Shown: positions 27,921-37,206, numbered from the stretch's first letter. The stretch: 64,000 bases of DNA from Acidobacteriaceae bacterium (GCA_019240405.1 JAFAYL010000034.1:124001-188000); one strand, 5' to 3'. Numbers and translations are program-made. The notes: a model not told the origin generated them from the letters alone.

Positions 27921-29366
27921 ATGGGCAGGCCGGCTACCAAACTCGACGAAACCACGGTTGCTTTCGCCACTGTCGCTGAGCTCGGCACGATCCTCAGAAA
28001 CCGTCAAATTTCCTGTGTTGAGCTGACGAAAATCCTTAGCCGTCGCCTTGACACCTTCGGCCCTCAATACAACGCCCTCGCGCTTTCTCTTACCGCGCAC
28101 GCCCACAAATACGCGAAGGATGTAGACGACGATCTCAAGCGCGAGCGTTTTCGCGGCCCATTACAAGGCATCCCGTATGCCGTGAAAGATTTGATCAGCG
28201 TTGCGAAATACCCCACCACTTGGGGCGCAAAGCCGTTTGCCGATCAAGTCTTTGATTACGACGCAACGGTAATTAAGCGGCTCAACAAAGCAAAGGCCAT
28301 TTTGCTCGGCAAACTTTCCATGGTGGAGCTTGCCGGGGGCGGAGGTTACAGCTCCGCATCAGCCTCTTTGCAAGGACCCGGTCTTAATCCCTGGAATAAA
28401 TCATATTGGTCTGGCGGGTCGTCAAGTGGTTCCGGTGCGGCCGTAGCTGCGGGGCTCGTGCCTTTCGCTCTGGGCTCTGAAACTTCCGGTTCCATTTTGA
28501 CTCCGGCATGTTTTTGCGGCGTGAGCGGCCTTCGTCCTACTTACGGGCTTGTGAGCCGTCATGGAGCCATGGCGCTCTCCTGGACGCTTGACAAAATCGG
28601 CGTCCTCGCGCGTTCCGCAGAGGATTGTGGGCTGGTGCTGCACGCCATCGCGGGCGGCGACAACGATGATCCAGCCTCCGCTCGCAAGAGCTTCTACTAC
28701 ACTTCGCAGTACTATCGAAAGTTCAGCGACTTCAAAATCGGATACGCGGAAATCGACTTCTCAGCGTGGCCTGACGAGCCTTTACGTCCGGCCTTCTCCA
28801 ACGCTCTTACGGTCGTGAAATCACTTGGAGCGCAAATGGTCGAAGCAAAGCTCCCCGACTTCCCTTATGGCCCGGTTATTGGCGCCATTATTGATTCCGA
28901 AGGCGCATCTGTCTTTGAGCAGCTTATCCGCAGCGGCAAGGTCGATCAGTTGGCCGATCAAAGCCAAATCGATGGGCTCAGGGCGTCATTGACTTACTCG
29001 GCCGCTGACTACTTGAAAGCAATGCGGGTGCGGAGCCTGATTCAAACCGCGTTCCACGACCTCTTTGCCGATCTCGATCTGCTCGTCGCTCCAACCCGCC
29101 TGAGTCTGCCTGATCGTTCGGACCAGCCCTTCGATGAGACAGAGCCGAAGCGTCCTGATCAAAAAGGTGTTGCTTCCGGGCTAGTGCAGGCGAGCAATCT
29201 CGCGGGTCTTCCAGCCCTAACTGTCCCGTGCGGATTCGTCAACGGACTTCCGATGGGCCTCCAATTTGTCGGGCCACCCTTTTCGGAAAACAGGATTCTT
29301 GCCGTCGCACGCGAATTTCAAAACCGCACCGATTTTCACAAAAGGCACCCGCCGGTTCCGGCTTAG
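27921..29366 (+). CDS. Amidase (amidase signature family)
   Basis: A 481-residue amidase-signature enzyme with the full Ser-cisSer-Lys triad: Lys in GIPYAVKDLIS, cis-Ser in SGGSSSGSGAAVAAG and nucleophile Ser in ALGSETSGSILTPA. No signal peptide is apparent. It is GatA-like in length, but no gatB or gatC genes are nearby, so a catabolic amide hydrolase is more likely than tRNA amidation. It follows the Tat-leader microprotein by 9 bases. Its stop overlaps the convergent ZIP-like gene's stop by three bases. Confidence 0.85.
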   Translation: MGRPATKLDETTVAFATVAELGTILRNRQISCVELTKILSRRLDTFGPQYNALALSLTAHAHKYAKDVDDDLKRERFRGPLQGIPYAVKDLISVAKYPTTWGAKPFADQVFDYDATVIKRLNKAKAILLGKLSMVELAGGGGYSSASASLQGPGLNPWNKSYWSGGSSSGSGAAVAAGLVPFALGSETSGSILTPACFCGVSGLRPTYGLVSRHGAMALSWTLDKIGVLARSAEDCGLVLHAIAGGDNDDPASARKSFYYTSQYYRKFSDFKIGYAEIDFSAWPDEPLRPAFSNALTVVKSLGAQMVEAKLPDFPYGPVIGAIIDSEGASVFEQLIRSGKVDQLADQSQIDGLRASLTYSAADYLKAMRVRSLIQTAFHDLFADLDLLVAPTRLSLPDRSDQPFDETEPKRPDQKGVASGLVQASNLAGLPALTVPCGFVNGLPMGLQFVGPPFSENRILAVAREFQNRTDFHKRHPPVPA

Positions 29367-29998
29367 ATCCGGCTATTATGCCGGCTCGGCGCAACACTGT
29401 GGAAGCCTACAAAGAGAAAGCTCCCGGCGATAATTGCCAAAACGATTCCCATCCACCAATCGCCGAATCTCGTGGCGCCCAATTGATCTGCTCGAGGCTC
29501 GATCAGCGCGCCGATTACCGTAAACCCCTCGACGGCTCCACTCGCTAGTAACGCCTTACCGGCCGGCGACATCGATCTCCGTGTAATCAGGCCCAGCGCC
29601 AATCCTTCTGGCAGCTTGTGTAGCGCCAGCCCGAGCGGTACAGCGATACTTGTCAGCTCCTGAGCGGATAAAACGCGCACGCCCCAGCCGTCGAGCAAAC
29701 TATGAACGGCGGTCGCGGCGAGTAGCGGTCCAATTACGTCCGCGGGGGAATGATTCCCGCGCGCCAGCCATCGGTCAAGGAGCACCAGCCCGCAACACAC
29801 CGCGACAGAGAACATCACCGCGAGCGTCCAGCCAATACGAGTTGCGACCTCAGGGATCACGAGAAATAGCGCAATCGCGAACAGAAGTATGCCTCCGGTC
29901 ACGGCGAGATGCGATGACAGCTTCCGCGATTGACCGAGAAATATGCCCGCCACTGCGCCTCCCCATGCCAGCAAGGTCAACAGCGAGGCAGCAAGCAT
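29363..29998 (-). CDS. ZIP-family metal transporter-like membrane protein
   Basis: A 211-residue integral membrane protein with about seven to eight hydrophobic segments. The metal-binding helix signature of ZIP transporters is visible as LALHKLPEGLALGL, with a second His-rich helix around TAVHSLLDG. Zinc or another divalent cation is the likely substrate. It is directly abutted by the cupin gene upstream (cupin stop followed at once by the ATG at 29998), so the two form an operon. Confidence 0.7.
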   Translation of the reverse strand: MLAASLLTLLAWGGAVAGIFLGQSRKLSSHLAVTGGILLFAIALFLVIPEVATRIGWTLAVMFSVAVCCGLVLLDRWLARGNHSPADVIGPLLAATAVHSLLDGWGVRVLSAQELTSIAVPLGLALHKLPEGLALGLITRRSMSPAGKALLASGAVEGFTVIGALIEPRADQLGATRFGDWWMGIVLAIIAGSFLFVGFHSVAPSRHNSRI

Positions 29999-30454
29999 TT
30001 ATTGCCCGGTCACTTTCACCACAAAATAAGTAAACGTCTTCCCATTCTCAATTACAAGCTGGTGGGGCGTTTTCGCTGGAATATGCACCACGTCCCCGGT
30101 ATGCAGGGCGCGGCGCTCGCCGCCTTGAATCGACGCGCCGCGAATCTCTCCAGGCTTTTCGGTGCGCGGATTTAGAATTTTTCCGCCGTCTACAAGTTGT
30201 GCCTCGCCGCTCACCACAAGAAATACATCGGCTTCGTGCTCGTGCAACTCAGCCGATCCGGTTTCCTCGCGAACTGCCAAAAGCGTGTAATGGTTTCCAT
30301 ACCTCGCGAGATCCTGGGCTGCGGATCGGGCGTGCTTTCGCGATAACTTCTGTCCTAACGCCTGTAGATCGCTGGCCGAAAATACGTCCACTCCGGTCTC
30401 ACCGTGAACCAGGAAAGCGATCGCTATCAATCCGATCGTGATTTTCACTTTCAA
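29999..30454 (-). CDS. Small exported cupin-domain protein
   Basis: A 151-residue protein: a short signal (IGLIAIAFLVHG) followed by a single cupin barrel. The two cupin motifs carry metal-ligand residues (ELHEHEADVFLVVSGEAQL and HTGDVVHIPAKTPHQLVIENG). The start codon is TTG at 30454 or GTG at 30448. It lies immediately upstream of the ZIP-like gene without any spacer, so a metal-linked role is plausible. Enzyme activity cannot be predicted from the cupin fold alone. Confidence 0.75.
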   Translation of the reverse strand: MKVKITIGLIAIAFLVHGETGVDVFSASDLQALGQKLSRKHARSAAQDLARYGNHYTLLAVREETGSAELHEHEADVFLVVSGEAQLVDGGKILNPRTEKPGEIRGASIQGGERRALHTGDVVHIPAKTPHQLVIENGKTFTYFVVKVTGQ

Positions 30455-30519
30455 AACGTCCTTTCGCGTGCTCGGTGCTGCCTGTTTAGACCAGACGATG
30501 CTGACCGGGGCTCCAGTTG

Positions 30520-33243
30520 CTATGTGTTTTCGAAGAATCTGGCTTTGAAGTGCTCGTGCCGCTCTCGCGCCTCTCTCAGCAGCCCGTCAAATTCTGCGTG
30601 GCCGTGTAGCTTTCTCAGGAGCGGGTCCACTGCGAAGTACGGATAGCAGAAAAACCCGCCATCGATCGTGCGTCGCAGCATTCGCAAAGCCGACGAAATA
30701 TCCCCCAAGACGGCGTATGCCTGGGCAACTTTGTAAAGACCTTCTGCATCGCTTACGCCGCTTTTCTCTATTCCATTCTCGGTTGTGCGCAGCAGCTTCA
30801 AGCCGGCTACGTTCTGCCGCCGGATGCCATCCGCCAGAGCTTTCCCTACCTCAGCCTGAAGCAACGAGGGCGCAAGCTGAAACGCTCGGTCGAAATCTGT
30901 CGTGGCTTGTTCGAGGTTGTTTCGGTAGTATTCGCCGAATCCTCTGTAGAACAGAATGTACGGCGCATTGCTCGCCGGTAGGCTCTCCAGAAATTTAGAA
31001 TACTCGTTCACGTACAGGTAACTGTTCAGCGCCGAACTGTTGATCTTTACCCCCGGATCGAGTTTCCGCGCGCGCTCACATTCAGCGATTGATTCCTTGA
31101 GCATTCCACCGAAACGGTATGCGTATCCCAATTCCCAGTGCGCCTCGGCATTGTTCGGACTACTCTTGAGAGCTTCTCTCAACAGCGGCACGGCCTGCTC
31201 AACTCTGCCGGTATCGGTGAGGAGATTCGCCATATAAACCCGCGGCTCAATCAAAGCCGGATTCAGCACGAGAGCTTTTTCATATGCTGCCTGTGCTTTT
31301 GCGTATTCCTCCAGACCTCCGAACTCGAGTGACCCGCTTGTGGTGTACGCTCTTCCCAAATGAGCCCACACAGGTGCGTAGTTTGGATCGATTTCCGCCG
31401 ACTTTTCGAGCATTTTTATAGCCACCGGGTAATCGCTCAGCGCGTAGAGATCTACGCCTCGGAGGTAGTATTCGTACGCCAGCGCGTTAACGGGGCGGTC
31501 AGGGTGTAACCGGGCAGATTCCTGGGGAGATAGGTTCAGCTCCAGTCCATGAACCACAGCCTGAGCGACGCGATCTTGGACAGCGGGTAGCTTGTCGTAC
31601 TTGACGTTTATCGTGTCCTCCCAGAATATGCGGTCTGCTTTCGTGTCGACCAACTGAGTATTGATGCGTAACTCTTCGCCTTCGCGAACAAAGCTTCCCG
31701 TAAGCAGAGTGTCGGCTTGCAGTTCCCGTGCGGCAGTCTTCGGGTCAATCGCCTGATTGCGATATTTTTCAATATCCGACGACGGCCGGACCGTAAGCGC
31801 GCCGATATAGCCGAGCTTCGTGATAATTGCATCCGCAAGCGAAAACCCCAGATAGTTGTTACCTTCATCCTGCTTGAGATTTCGAAAAGGCAAAACAGCC
31901 AAGCTGCGGGGAATCGGTGGAGCGCCGCTTACCGGCTTTCGCCTTAGCCCGTAGTAAGCCAATGCAGCGGCGGCGATCATGACCAGTATCAGAATCGCGA
32001 CTGTGTTTCTTTTTTTGCGTGCAGCCTCTTGATTCTGAGCTGCTGCGGCGATGCTCGCCTGACGCGCTAAAGGCTGCAGTTCAGCACGACGGGATCCCGC
32101 GGTTGTGTTTGATAGTTCGCTAACAATCCCAAGCTGCGCTTCAAACTCAAGATCCCTCTTAAGTTCCTGGAAATCGATCAGCAGCTCTTTCGCGCTCTGA
32201 TAACGAGCTTCACGATCTTTTCTGAGCATCTTGCCGATAATGCGTTCGAACTTGGGAGGCACGTCGGGCGCGAAGTCCAACAGCGGAGGCGGATTACCTT
32301 TCAAAATTTCCGCGATGATGTCACTCTGCGTTTCTGCCTCGAAGCAGGGCCTGCCGGCAACCATCTCGTACATCACGGTTCCAAACGAAAAAATATCGCT
32401 TCGTGTGTCCACCGGCACACCCCGCGCCTGCTCGGGGGACATATGCCGCGGGGTCCCGATGACGGTTCCGGGTTGTGTGCTCGAGGTAAGAGGCGCGGCT
32501 ACTCTTGCTTCCGGCTCCGTTCCATGCTCAGCCAGCTTCGCAATGCCGAAGTCCAAAACTTTGACTACTCCGTCATTGCGCACCATCAGGTTTTCAGGCT
32601 TTATGTCGCGGTGAATCACTCCCGAAGCGTGGGCTGCGACGAGAGCACCGGCGACCTGAATCGAAATTTCAAGCGTTGTGTTGAAATCAAGCCTGCCTGA
32701 AGCCAGCTTCTGTTTAACCGTCACCCCATCAATAAACTCGGTCGCAATAAAATGTAGGCCTTCGGCTTGTCCGACCTCATAAATCGTGATGATGTTGGGG
32801 TGATTCAGAGCTGAAACGGTTCGCGCTTCGTGCTCGAAACGGCGCAAGCGAGCATAGTCGTGCGTAAGCTCCGGTGTGAGCACTTTCACTGCGACTTTGC
32901 GTCTGAGGCGCAAGTCTTCGGCCAGATAAACTTCCCCCATGCCGCCCGCGCCAAGTATTGAAGCAATTTCGTAATGGTCCAGACGAGCGCCAGGCGCGAG
33001 CGCTTCCCGCCTGGTGTCTGAGATAAACTCGCGCGCAACGTTTTCAAAACCTTTTTCGAGAAGCCCTTCTCTCTTTTCCGAATATTCGAGCAGTGATTCC
33101 ACTTCTTTTCGTAGCTCCGGATCACTGCCGCAGGCGCGTTCCAGCAACTCAGCCCTGCTCTCCGGTCTGAGTTCCACAGCCTCGTAGAAAAGTTTTTCAA
33201 CAAGTCGCCAGCGCTCGGCTTGGGAAGAAGCTGCTGCGTTCAC
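30520..33243 (-). CDS. Membrane Ser/Thr protein kinase with FlgO/TolB-like and TPR sensor region
   Basis: A 907-residue protein: short N-terminal helical region, Hanks-type kinase (GAGGMGEVYLAE P-loop, AVKVL Lys, HRDIKPEN, DFGIAKL, GTPRHMSPEQARG), a single membrane segment (VAILILVMIAAAALAYYGL) and an extracytoplasmic part with an AVLPFRNLKQDEGNNYLGF domain followed by TPR repeats. All catalytic residues are intact. The ORF track start at 33336 runs back into the sigma gene; the GTG at 33243 lies one base after the sigma stop. This sigma-kinase pairing is typical of Acidobacteriota and suggests that the kinase is expressed with, and may control, the sigma factor. Confidence 0.9.
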   Translation of the reverse strand: MNAAASSQAERWRLVEKLFYEAVELRPESRAELLERACGSDPELRKEVESLLEYSEKREGLLEKGFENVAREFISDTRREALAPGARLDHYEIASILGAGGMGEVYLAEDLRLRRKVAVKVLTPELTHDYARLRRFEHEARTVSALNHPNIITIYEVGQAEGLHFIATEFIDGVTVKQKLASGRLDFNTTLEISIQVAGALVAAHASGVIHRDIKPENLMVRNDGVVKVLDFGIAKLAEHGTEPEARVAAPLTSSTQPGTVIGTPRHMSPEQARGVPVDTRSDIFSFGTVMYEMVAGRPCFEAETQSDIIAEILKGNPPPLLDFAPDVPPKFERIIGKMLRKDREARYQSAKELLIDFQELKRDLEFEAQLGIVSELSNTTAGSRRAELQPLARQASIAAAAQNQEAARKKRNTVAILILVMIAAAALAYYGLRRKPVSGAPPIPRSLAVLPFRNLKQDEGNNYLGFSLADAIITKLGYIGALTVRPSSDIEKYRNQAIDPKTAARELQADTLLTGSFVREGEELRINTQLVDTKADRIFWEDTINVKYDKLPAVQDRVAQAVVHGLELNLSPQESARLHPDRPVNALAYEYYLRGVDLYALSDYPVAIKMLEKSAEIDPNYAPVWAHLGRAYTTSGSLEFGGLEEYAKAQAAYEKALVLNPALIEPRVYMANLLTDTGRVEQAVPLLREALKSSPNNAEAHWELGYAYRFGGMLKESIAECERARKLDPGVKINSSALNSYLYVNEYSKFLESLPASNAPYILFYRGFGEYYRNNLEQATTDFDRAFQLAPSLLQAEVGKALADGIRRQNVAGLKLLRTTENGIEKSGVSDAEGLYKVAQAYAVLGDISSALRMLRRTIDGGFFCYPYFAVDPLLRKLHGHAEFDGLLREARERHEHFKARFFENT

Positions 33244-33244
33244 T

Positions 33245-33823
33245 TCAACTATTCGCGGCCCCTTCCGAAGCCATCTCACGATACAGCCACGCCTTTGCAA
33301 GTCTCCATTCACGAAGAATCGTGGCGGGAGAAACATTCATCGCGGCAGCAGCTTCGTCATGCGTAAGCCCACCGAAATACAGAAGCTCGACGATTTCGCT
33401 CTTGCGTGGGTCCCGCTCATTAAGCCGGCGCAATGCTTGATCTAACTCCAGCAAGCCGGACATCGTTTCCGGTCCGACAAGCACTGCCTCCTCGAGCGGG
33501 ATTTTCGCAGCTCCAGCCCCGCGCTTTTGCGTGGCATGCTCTCGTGCGTGATCCACTAGTATGCGCCGCAGCAGCCGCCCCGATAGCGCGTAAAAATGCA
33601 GACGGTCTCGAAAATTGACGCCCGAAGCCACCAGCCGGACGTACGCTTCGTTCACCAGCGCGGTGGCTTGCAGTGTATGATCGCGTCGCTCTGCGTTCAA
33701 ATACCGTGCGGCCGCCTTCCGGAGCTGGTCGTAGACCAACGGCATCAGGTCATCTAATGCCTGCTTATTCCCGTCGCTCCACTGTCGAAGTAGACTCGTG
33801 ACCGACTGCCGGTCGGCTGACAC
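33245..33823 (-). CDS. ECF-like RNA polymerase sigma factor (TIGR02999-type)
   Basis: A 192-residue sigma-70-family factor with region 2 (LMPLVYDQLRKAAARYL, TALVNEAYVRLV) and region 4 helix-turn-helix (LTHDEAAAAMNVSPATILREWRLAKAWL). The form of region 2 matches the TIGR02999/ECF-like group often coupled to Ser/Thr kinases. There is no anti-sigma factor next to it; the kinase gene one base downstream is the likely regulatory partner. It starts at GTG. Confidence 0.88.
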   Translation of the reverse strand: MSADRQSVTSLLRQWSDGNKQALDDLMPLVYDQLRKAAARYLNAERRDHTLQATALVNEAYVRLVASGVNFRDRLHFYALSGRLLRRILVDHAREHATQKRGAGAAKIPLEEAVLVGPETMSGLLELDQALRRLNERDPRKSEIVELLYFGGLTHDEAAAAMNVSPATILREWRLAKAWLYREMASEGAANS

Positions 33824-33854
33824 GTATCGTACCTCCCGATGATGTGCTCACCCT

Positions 33855-34373
33855 CTAGGCTATACCAACCTCAGCCTGCGCCAGTCTGTCGAGTGCCGGT
33901 CCCGTTAGCTCGAACACCGTCCAATCGCCGAGCGGAACTGCTCCCAGGTTTCGATAAAACCGAATTGCGGGCTCATTCCAATCGAGCACGGCCCAGGAGA
34001 GCCGGCCGCGTCCGCGCTGCTTGGCTAGCTTGGCCAAGTAGACGAGAATCGATTTGCCTACTCCTCTGCCGCGGTAATTGGGCTCGACAAACAGGTCCTC
34101 CAAATAGATCCCTGTGTATCCGCTGAATGTCGAGAACGTATGAAAGTAGACGGCGAATGCGGCTGGCGCGCTCCCGAAATACGCAAGGATGGCCTCGGCT
34201 GCGGAACCGGCCCCAAAAAGGCCTTCACGCAGTGTGTCTTCATTCACGATCACCTGATCCGAAAGCCTTTCAAATTCTGCCAGTTTCCGAACGAACTGCA
34301 GAATCAAGGGGGTATCGTGGGGTTCCGCGCGCACAATTTTCAGAGTCTCGCTAGCGCTAGGCCGTATACCCAT
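33855..34373 (-). CDS. GNAT N-acetyltransferase (SSAT/diamine acetyltransferase-like)
   Basis: A 172-residue GNAT protein. The acetyl-CoA-binding motif A is DLFVEPNYRGRGVGKSILVYL, and a WAVLDWNEPAIRFYRNLGA segment follows, a pattern common in spermidine/diamine and thialysine acetyltransferases. The ORF track start at 34472 runs into the leader of the divergent aldolase gene; the ATG at 34373 gives MGIRPSASETLKIVRAE, a normal GNAT opening. Substrate unproven. It is a single gene, divergent from the aldolase gene. Confidence 0.82.
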   Translation of the reverse strand: MGIRPSASETLKIVRAEPHDTPLILQFVRKLAEFERLSDQVIVNEDTLREGLFGAGSAAEAILAYFGSAPAAFAVYFHTFSTFSGYTGIYLEDLFVEPNYRGRGVGKSILVYLAKLAKQRGRGRLSWAVLDWNEPAIRFYRNLGAVPLGDWTVFELTGPALDRLAQAEVGIA

Positions 34374-34404
34374 CCGATTCAAGCCATTTCTGATACTATC
34401 GAGG

Positions 34405-34452
34405 CTGCGAGCTACACTTTGCGCCCTGGTGCATCTAATCTGTAGCTCGCAG
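34405..34452. repeat. 12-bp perfect inverted repeat in the GNAT/fsa intergenic region
   Basis: CTGCGAGCTACA (34405-34416) and TGTAGCTCGCAG (34441-34452) are exact reverse complements separated by 24 bases. They lie 33 bases upstream of the fsa ATG and between two divergent genes. The element could be a leader hairpin for the aldolase mRNA, an operator for a dimeric regulator, or a remnant of a dispersed repeat. Confidence 0.7.
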
Positions 34453-34484
34453 GAATCCCGGCGGATCGCCAAAAGAGGTGCAGC

Positions 34485-35141
34485 ATGAAATTTTTTCTGG
34501 ACACAGCCAATCTCGACGAATTGAAAAAAGGTGCCGCTTGGGGCATCGTGGACGGCGTAACAACTAATCCGACCCTAATTGCCAAGGAAGGCGTGCCGAT
34601 CGAAGAGCAGGTACGTAAGATTTGTGACATTGTTGACGGCGACGTCAGCGCGGAGGTTGTCTCGACCACTTCGAAAGAAATGATTGAGGAAGGCCGCCGC
34701 CTGGCGAAGATTCACAAGAACATCGTCGTGAAAGTTCCGTTAATTCGCGAGGGCATCGTGGCCTGTTCGACGCTCGCGAGAGAAGGCATCCGGACGAATG
34801 TCACGCTTTGTTTCAGCGCCGCGCAGGCATTGATGGCAGCCAAGGCTGGAGCGTATATTATCAGCCCTTTCATAGGCCGCGTTGATGATATCGGCTGGAA
34901 CGGAATGGATCTGATCCGCGAGATTGTGACCATTTACAAAAATTACGGTTACAACACGCAGATCTTGGCCGCTTCGATTCGTGGACCGCTGCACGTCATC
35001 GATGCCGCAAAGGCCGGCGCGCACATTGGAACCATGCCCTTCAAGGTGCTCGATCAGCTTTTCAATCATCCATTGACAGACAAGGGGCTCGATCAATTCC
35101 TGAAGGACTACAAGAAGGCGTTTGAGCTAGTTCCGGCGTAG
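34485..35141 (+). CDS. fsa: Fructose-6-phosphate aldolase / small transaldolase
   Basis: A 218-residue TalC/FSA-type transaldolase, the short family length. The Schiff-base Lys is in [11 protein letters not shown]; other conserved blocks are [42 protein letters not shown] and [14 protein letters not shown]. It acts on C6/C7 sugar phosphates in the cytoplasm. Sequence alone does not separate FSA activity from transaldolase activity. An AAGAGG Shine-Dalgarno precedes the ATG by 7 bases. A strong inverted repeat lies in the presumed leader. Confidence 0.9.
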   Translation: MKFFLDTANLDELKKGAAWGIVDGVTTNPTLIAKEGVPIEEQVRKICDIVDGDVSAEVVSTTSKEMIEEGRRLAKIHKNIVVKVPLIREGIVACSTLAREGIRTNVTLCFSAAQALMAAKAGAYIISPFIGRVDDIGWNGMDLIREIVTIYKNYGYNTQILAASIRGPLHVIDAAKAGAHIGTMPFKVLDQLFNHPLTDKGLDQFLKDYKKAFELVPA

Positions 35142-35162
35142 ACCCGCGGCTCTTCGGCCGAG

Positions 35163-36071
35163 TTACGAGCGCTGGGTGCTAGCTCTTCGAAGCCGGTCGA
35201 GAATGCCCGCCCAATTCGGGGTGTCAGGCGGCTTCTCGACCGCTATCCAGTCCCAACCGCCGGCATCGGCTTCGTGTAATTTTGCATACAGCGCTGTAGC
35301 GTAAGCTGGCGGGTCTGTGGGCATGGGAATCACATACCCAGTACCGGAAGTTGGTCGTTCGCCGCGTTCGAGGATATACAGCGGCGTGCGGGGCGCGTAA
35401 TGGCGTGGATGCAGTCCAGGTGATGCGCTTCTATTCTGAGGAGCGGTATCCGTACTCCAAACGCGACCCGTTGCCGCTTCGAGTTCCGGTTTCGAGATCA
35501 TGCCGGGTCGGAGCACTGCCGGCGGATCTCGCGTGAGAGCAACCACTGTCGACTCGATTCCAACCTGGGTCGATCCTCCGTCCAGAATCATATCGACGCG
35601 ATTGCCTAATCCCACGCGGACATGCTCTGCGGTGGTCGGCGAAACTTCCGTAAAGCGGTTTGCGCTGGGCGCAGCGATGGGCACTGCGGCTCGGCGGATT
35701 AACTCAAGCGCGACCGGATGCGCCGGCACGCGAACACCTACGGAATCGAGGCCAGCCGTTACGAGATCTGGAATCGCCTGGCTTTTCTTGAGAACTAGTG
35801 TCAGCGGCCCTGGCCAGAACCGGCGAGCCAGCGTTTGAGCGATCTGTGGCCACTCAGCCGTGATTGACTTCGCCATGCCTTCATTCGCGACATGCACGAT
35901 TAAAGGACTGCTTGCCGGCCGGCCTTTCGCCTCGTAAGTGCGCCGCACTGCATTCGCATCGAGAGCATTCGCCCCCAGCCCATAAACGGTTTCGGTTGGA
36001 AAGGCGACTAGCCCGCCACTCCGGATCAGATCGGCTGCGCGGGCGAGCTCTTCTTCACTCGGCTCGTTCAC
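35163..36071 (-). CDS. sua5: L-threonylcarbamoyladenylate synthase (Sua5/YrdC)
   Basis: A 302-residue Sua5-type enzyme making threonylcarbamoyl-AMP for the t6A37 tRNA modification. The YrdC domain is clear: GGLVAFPTETVYGLGANA, KGRPASSPLIVHV and SANRFTEVSPTTAEHV. The C-terminal Sua5 extension is present (ASPGLHPRHYAPRTPLYIL) but shortened. The GTG start directly abuts the prfB stop, so two translation-related genes are co-transcribed. Confidence 0.9.
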   Translation of the reverse strand: MNEPSEEELARAADLIRSGGLVAFPTETVYGLGANALDANAVRRTYEAKGRPASSPLIVHVANEGMAKSITAEWPQIAQTLARRFWPGPLTLVLKKSQAIPDLVTAGLDSVGVRVPAHPVALELIRRAAVPIAAPSANRFTEVSPTTAEHVRVGLGNRVDMILDGGSTQVGIESTVVALTRDPPAVLRPGMISKPELEAATGRVWSTDTAPQNRSASPGLHPRHYAPRTPLYILERGERPTSGTGYVIPMPTDPPAYATALYAKLHEADAGGWDWIAVEKPPDTPNWAGILDRLRRASTQRS

Positions 36072-37206
36072 TTAATCGGGCAGATCTTCTTTGCCATCGC
36101 CCACGACCTTGCCCGTCTTTCGCCAAACCAAATAAGCATGAATGAAGGGCTCAATGTCGCCATCCAAGACACGGTCGACGTCGCCAATCGCCAGCTTCGT
36201 GCGGTGATCCTTAATCAGCCGGTAGGGCGCGAGAACGTAACTCCGAATCTGGCTGCCGAAATTAATCTCGAGCTTGCTATCTTCGAGCTTCTGATCCGCG
36301 GCGCGCTTCTTCTCCATCTCGAACTCGTACAGCTTCGCGCGTAACTGCTTGAGCGCCCCTGAACGGTTCTTATGCTGCGAGCGCTCGTTCTGACATTGAA
36401 CGACGATTCCGGTAGGCAAGTGCGTCATGCGAATCGCCGAATCCGTGCGGTTCACGTGCTGGCCGCCCGCGCCGCTCGCTCGAAAGGTGTCTACGCGCAG
36501 ATCTTCAGGGCGGATATCGATCTTGATTTCGTCCTCTATTTGGGGATATACAAACACAGAAGCGAAAGATGTATGCCGCCTGGCGTTTGCGTCGAAAGGC
36601 GAAATGCGAACCAGCCGGTGCACGCCAACCTCCGACTGCAACTGGCCGTAAATGCTCTCACCATTGATCTCGAATGTTACAGACTTAATCCCCGCGCCTT
36701 CGCCTTCCAGCCGGTCGGTGAGGACTGCTTCATACTTGTTCCGCTCGGCCCAGCGCAGATACATGCGCAACAACATCTCCGCCCAATCCTGGCTCTCGGT
36801 TCCGCCCGCGCCCGGATGAATCGTAATGATTGCGTCTCGCGCGTCATTTTCGCCCGATAGCAGCATTCCGGTTTCAAGATGCTCGAGTCGCGTTTCGAGC
36901 GCCTTCATCTCGCGCTCCAACTCGCCGTTGACGTTCTCGCCTTCTTTGGCGAGCTCGAATAGCGTGTCGATGTCTGAAGTTGCCGCAGTCACGGCACTCG
37001 CATTCTGGATTGCCTCTTCGAGACGCTTGCGCGCCTGCATCACACGCTGGCTCTTCTCAGGCTGATTCCAAAATTCGGGGTGATTGATTTCAGCTTCGAG
37101 TTTCGTTAGCTGTTGCTGCCTGGCGGGTGCGTCAAAGATAGCTCCGCACAGCGTCAGCTTGCTGCCGGAGCGTAGCGTACTCTCTTTCAAGTTCCTCTAC
37201 TGTCAT
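36072..37206 (-). CDS. prfB: Peptide chain release factor 2, programmed +1 frameshift
   Basis: Full RF2 read through a programmed frameshift; about 377 residues. The ATG at 37206 encodes MTVEELEREYATLRQQ and 24 codons ending in TAT CTT, then an in-frame TGA followed by C. A +1 shift at CTTTGAC continues as DAPARQQQLTKLEAEINHPEFW. Downstream landmarks are the stop-codon recognition tripeptide SPF (VRISPFDANARRH) and the GGQ catalytic loop (GAGGQHVNRTDSAIR). The ORF track model starting at 37190 is the wrong frame for the N-terminus. The gene is autoregulated: low RF2 favours the shift. The sua5 gene follows with no spacer. Confidence 0.95.
37131..37148 (-). promoter_or_regulatory. prfB: prfB programmed frameshift site
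   Basis: Reading on the minus strand, CGGAGCTATCTTTGAC contains the slippery CTT codon, the UGA stop and the following C of the canonical RF2 recoding site. A GGAG Shine-Dalgarno-like element lies upstream where the stimulatory SD is expected. The two frames join exactly at CTT TGA C, producing L-D. Confidence 0.92.

Noticed and set aside
27921-29366. Amidase as GatA of a tRNA amidotransferase
   Set aside because: No gatB or gatC genes lie nearby, and the context is catabolic with a Tat-leader microprotein; a general amidase is the safer call.
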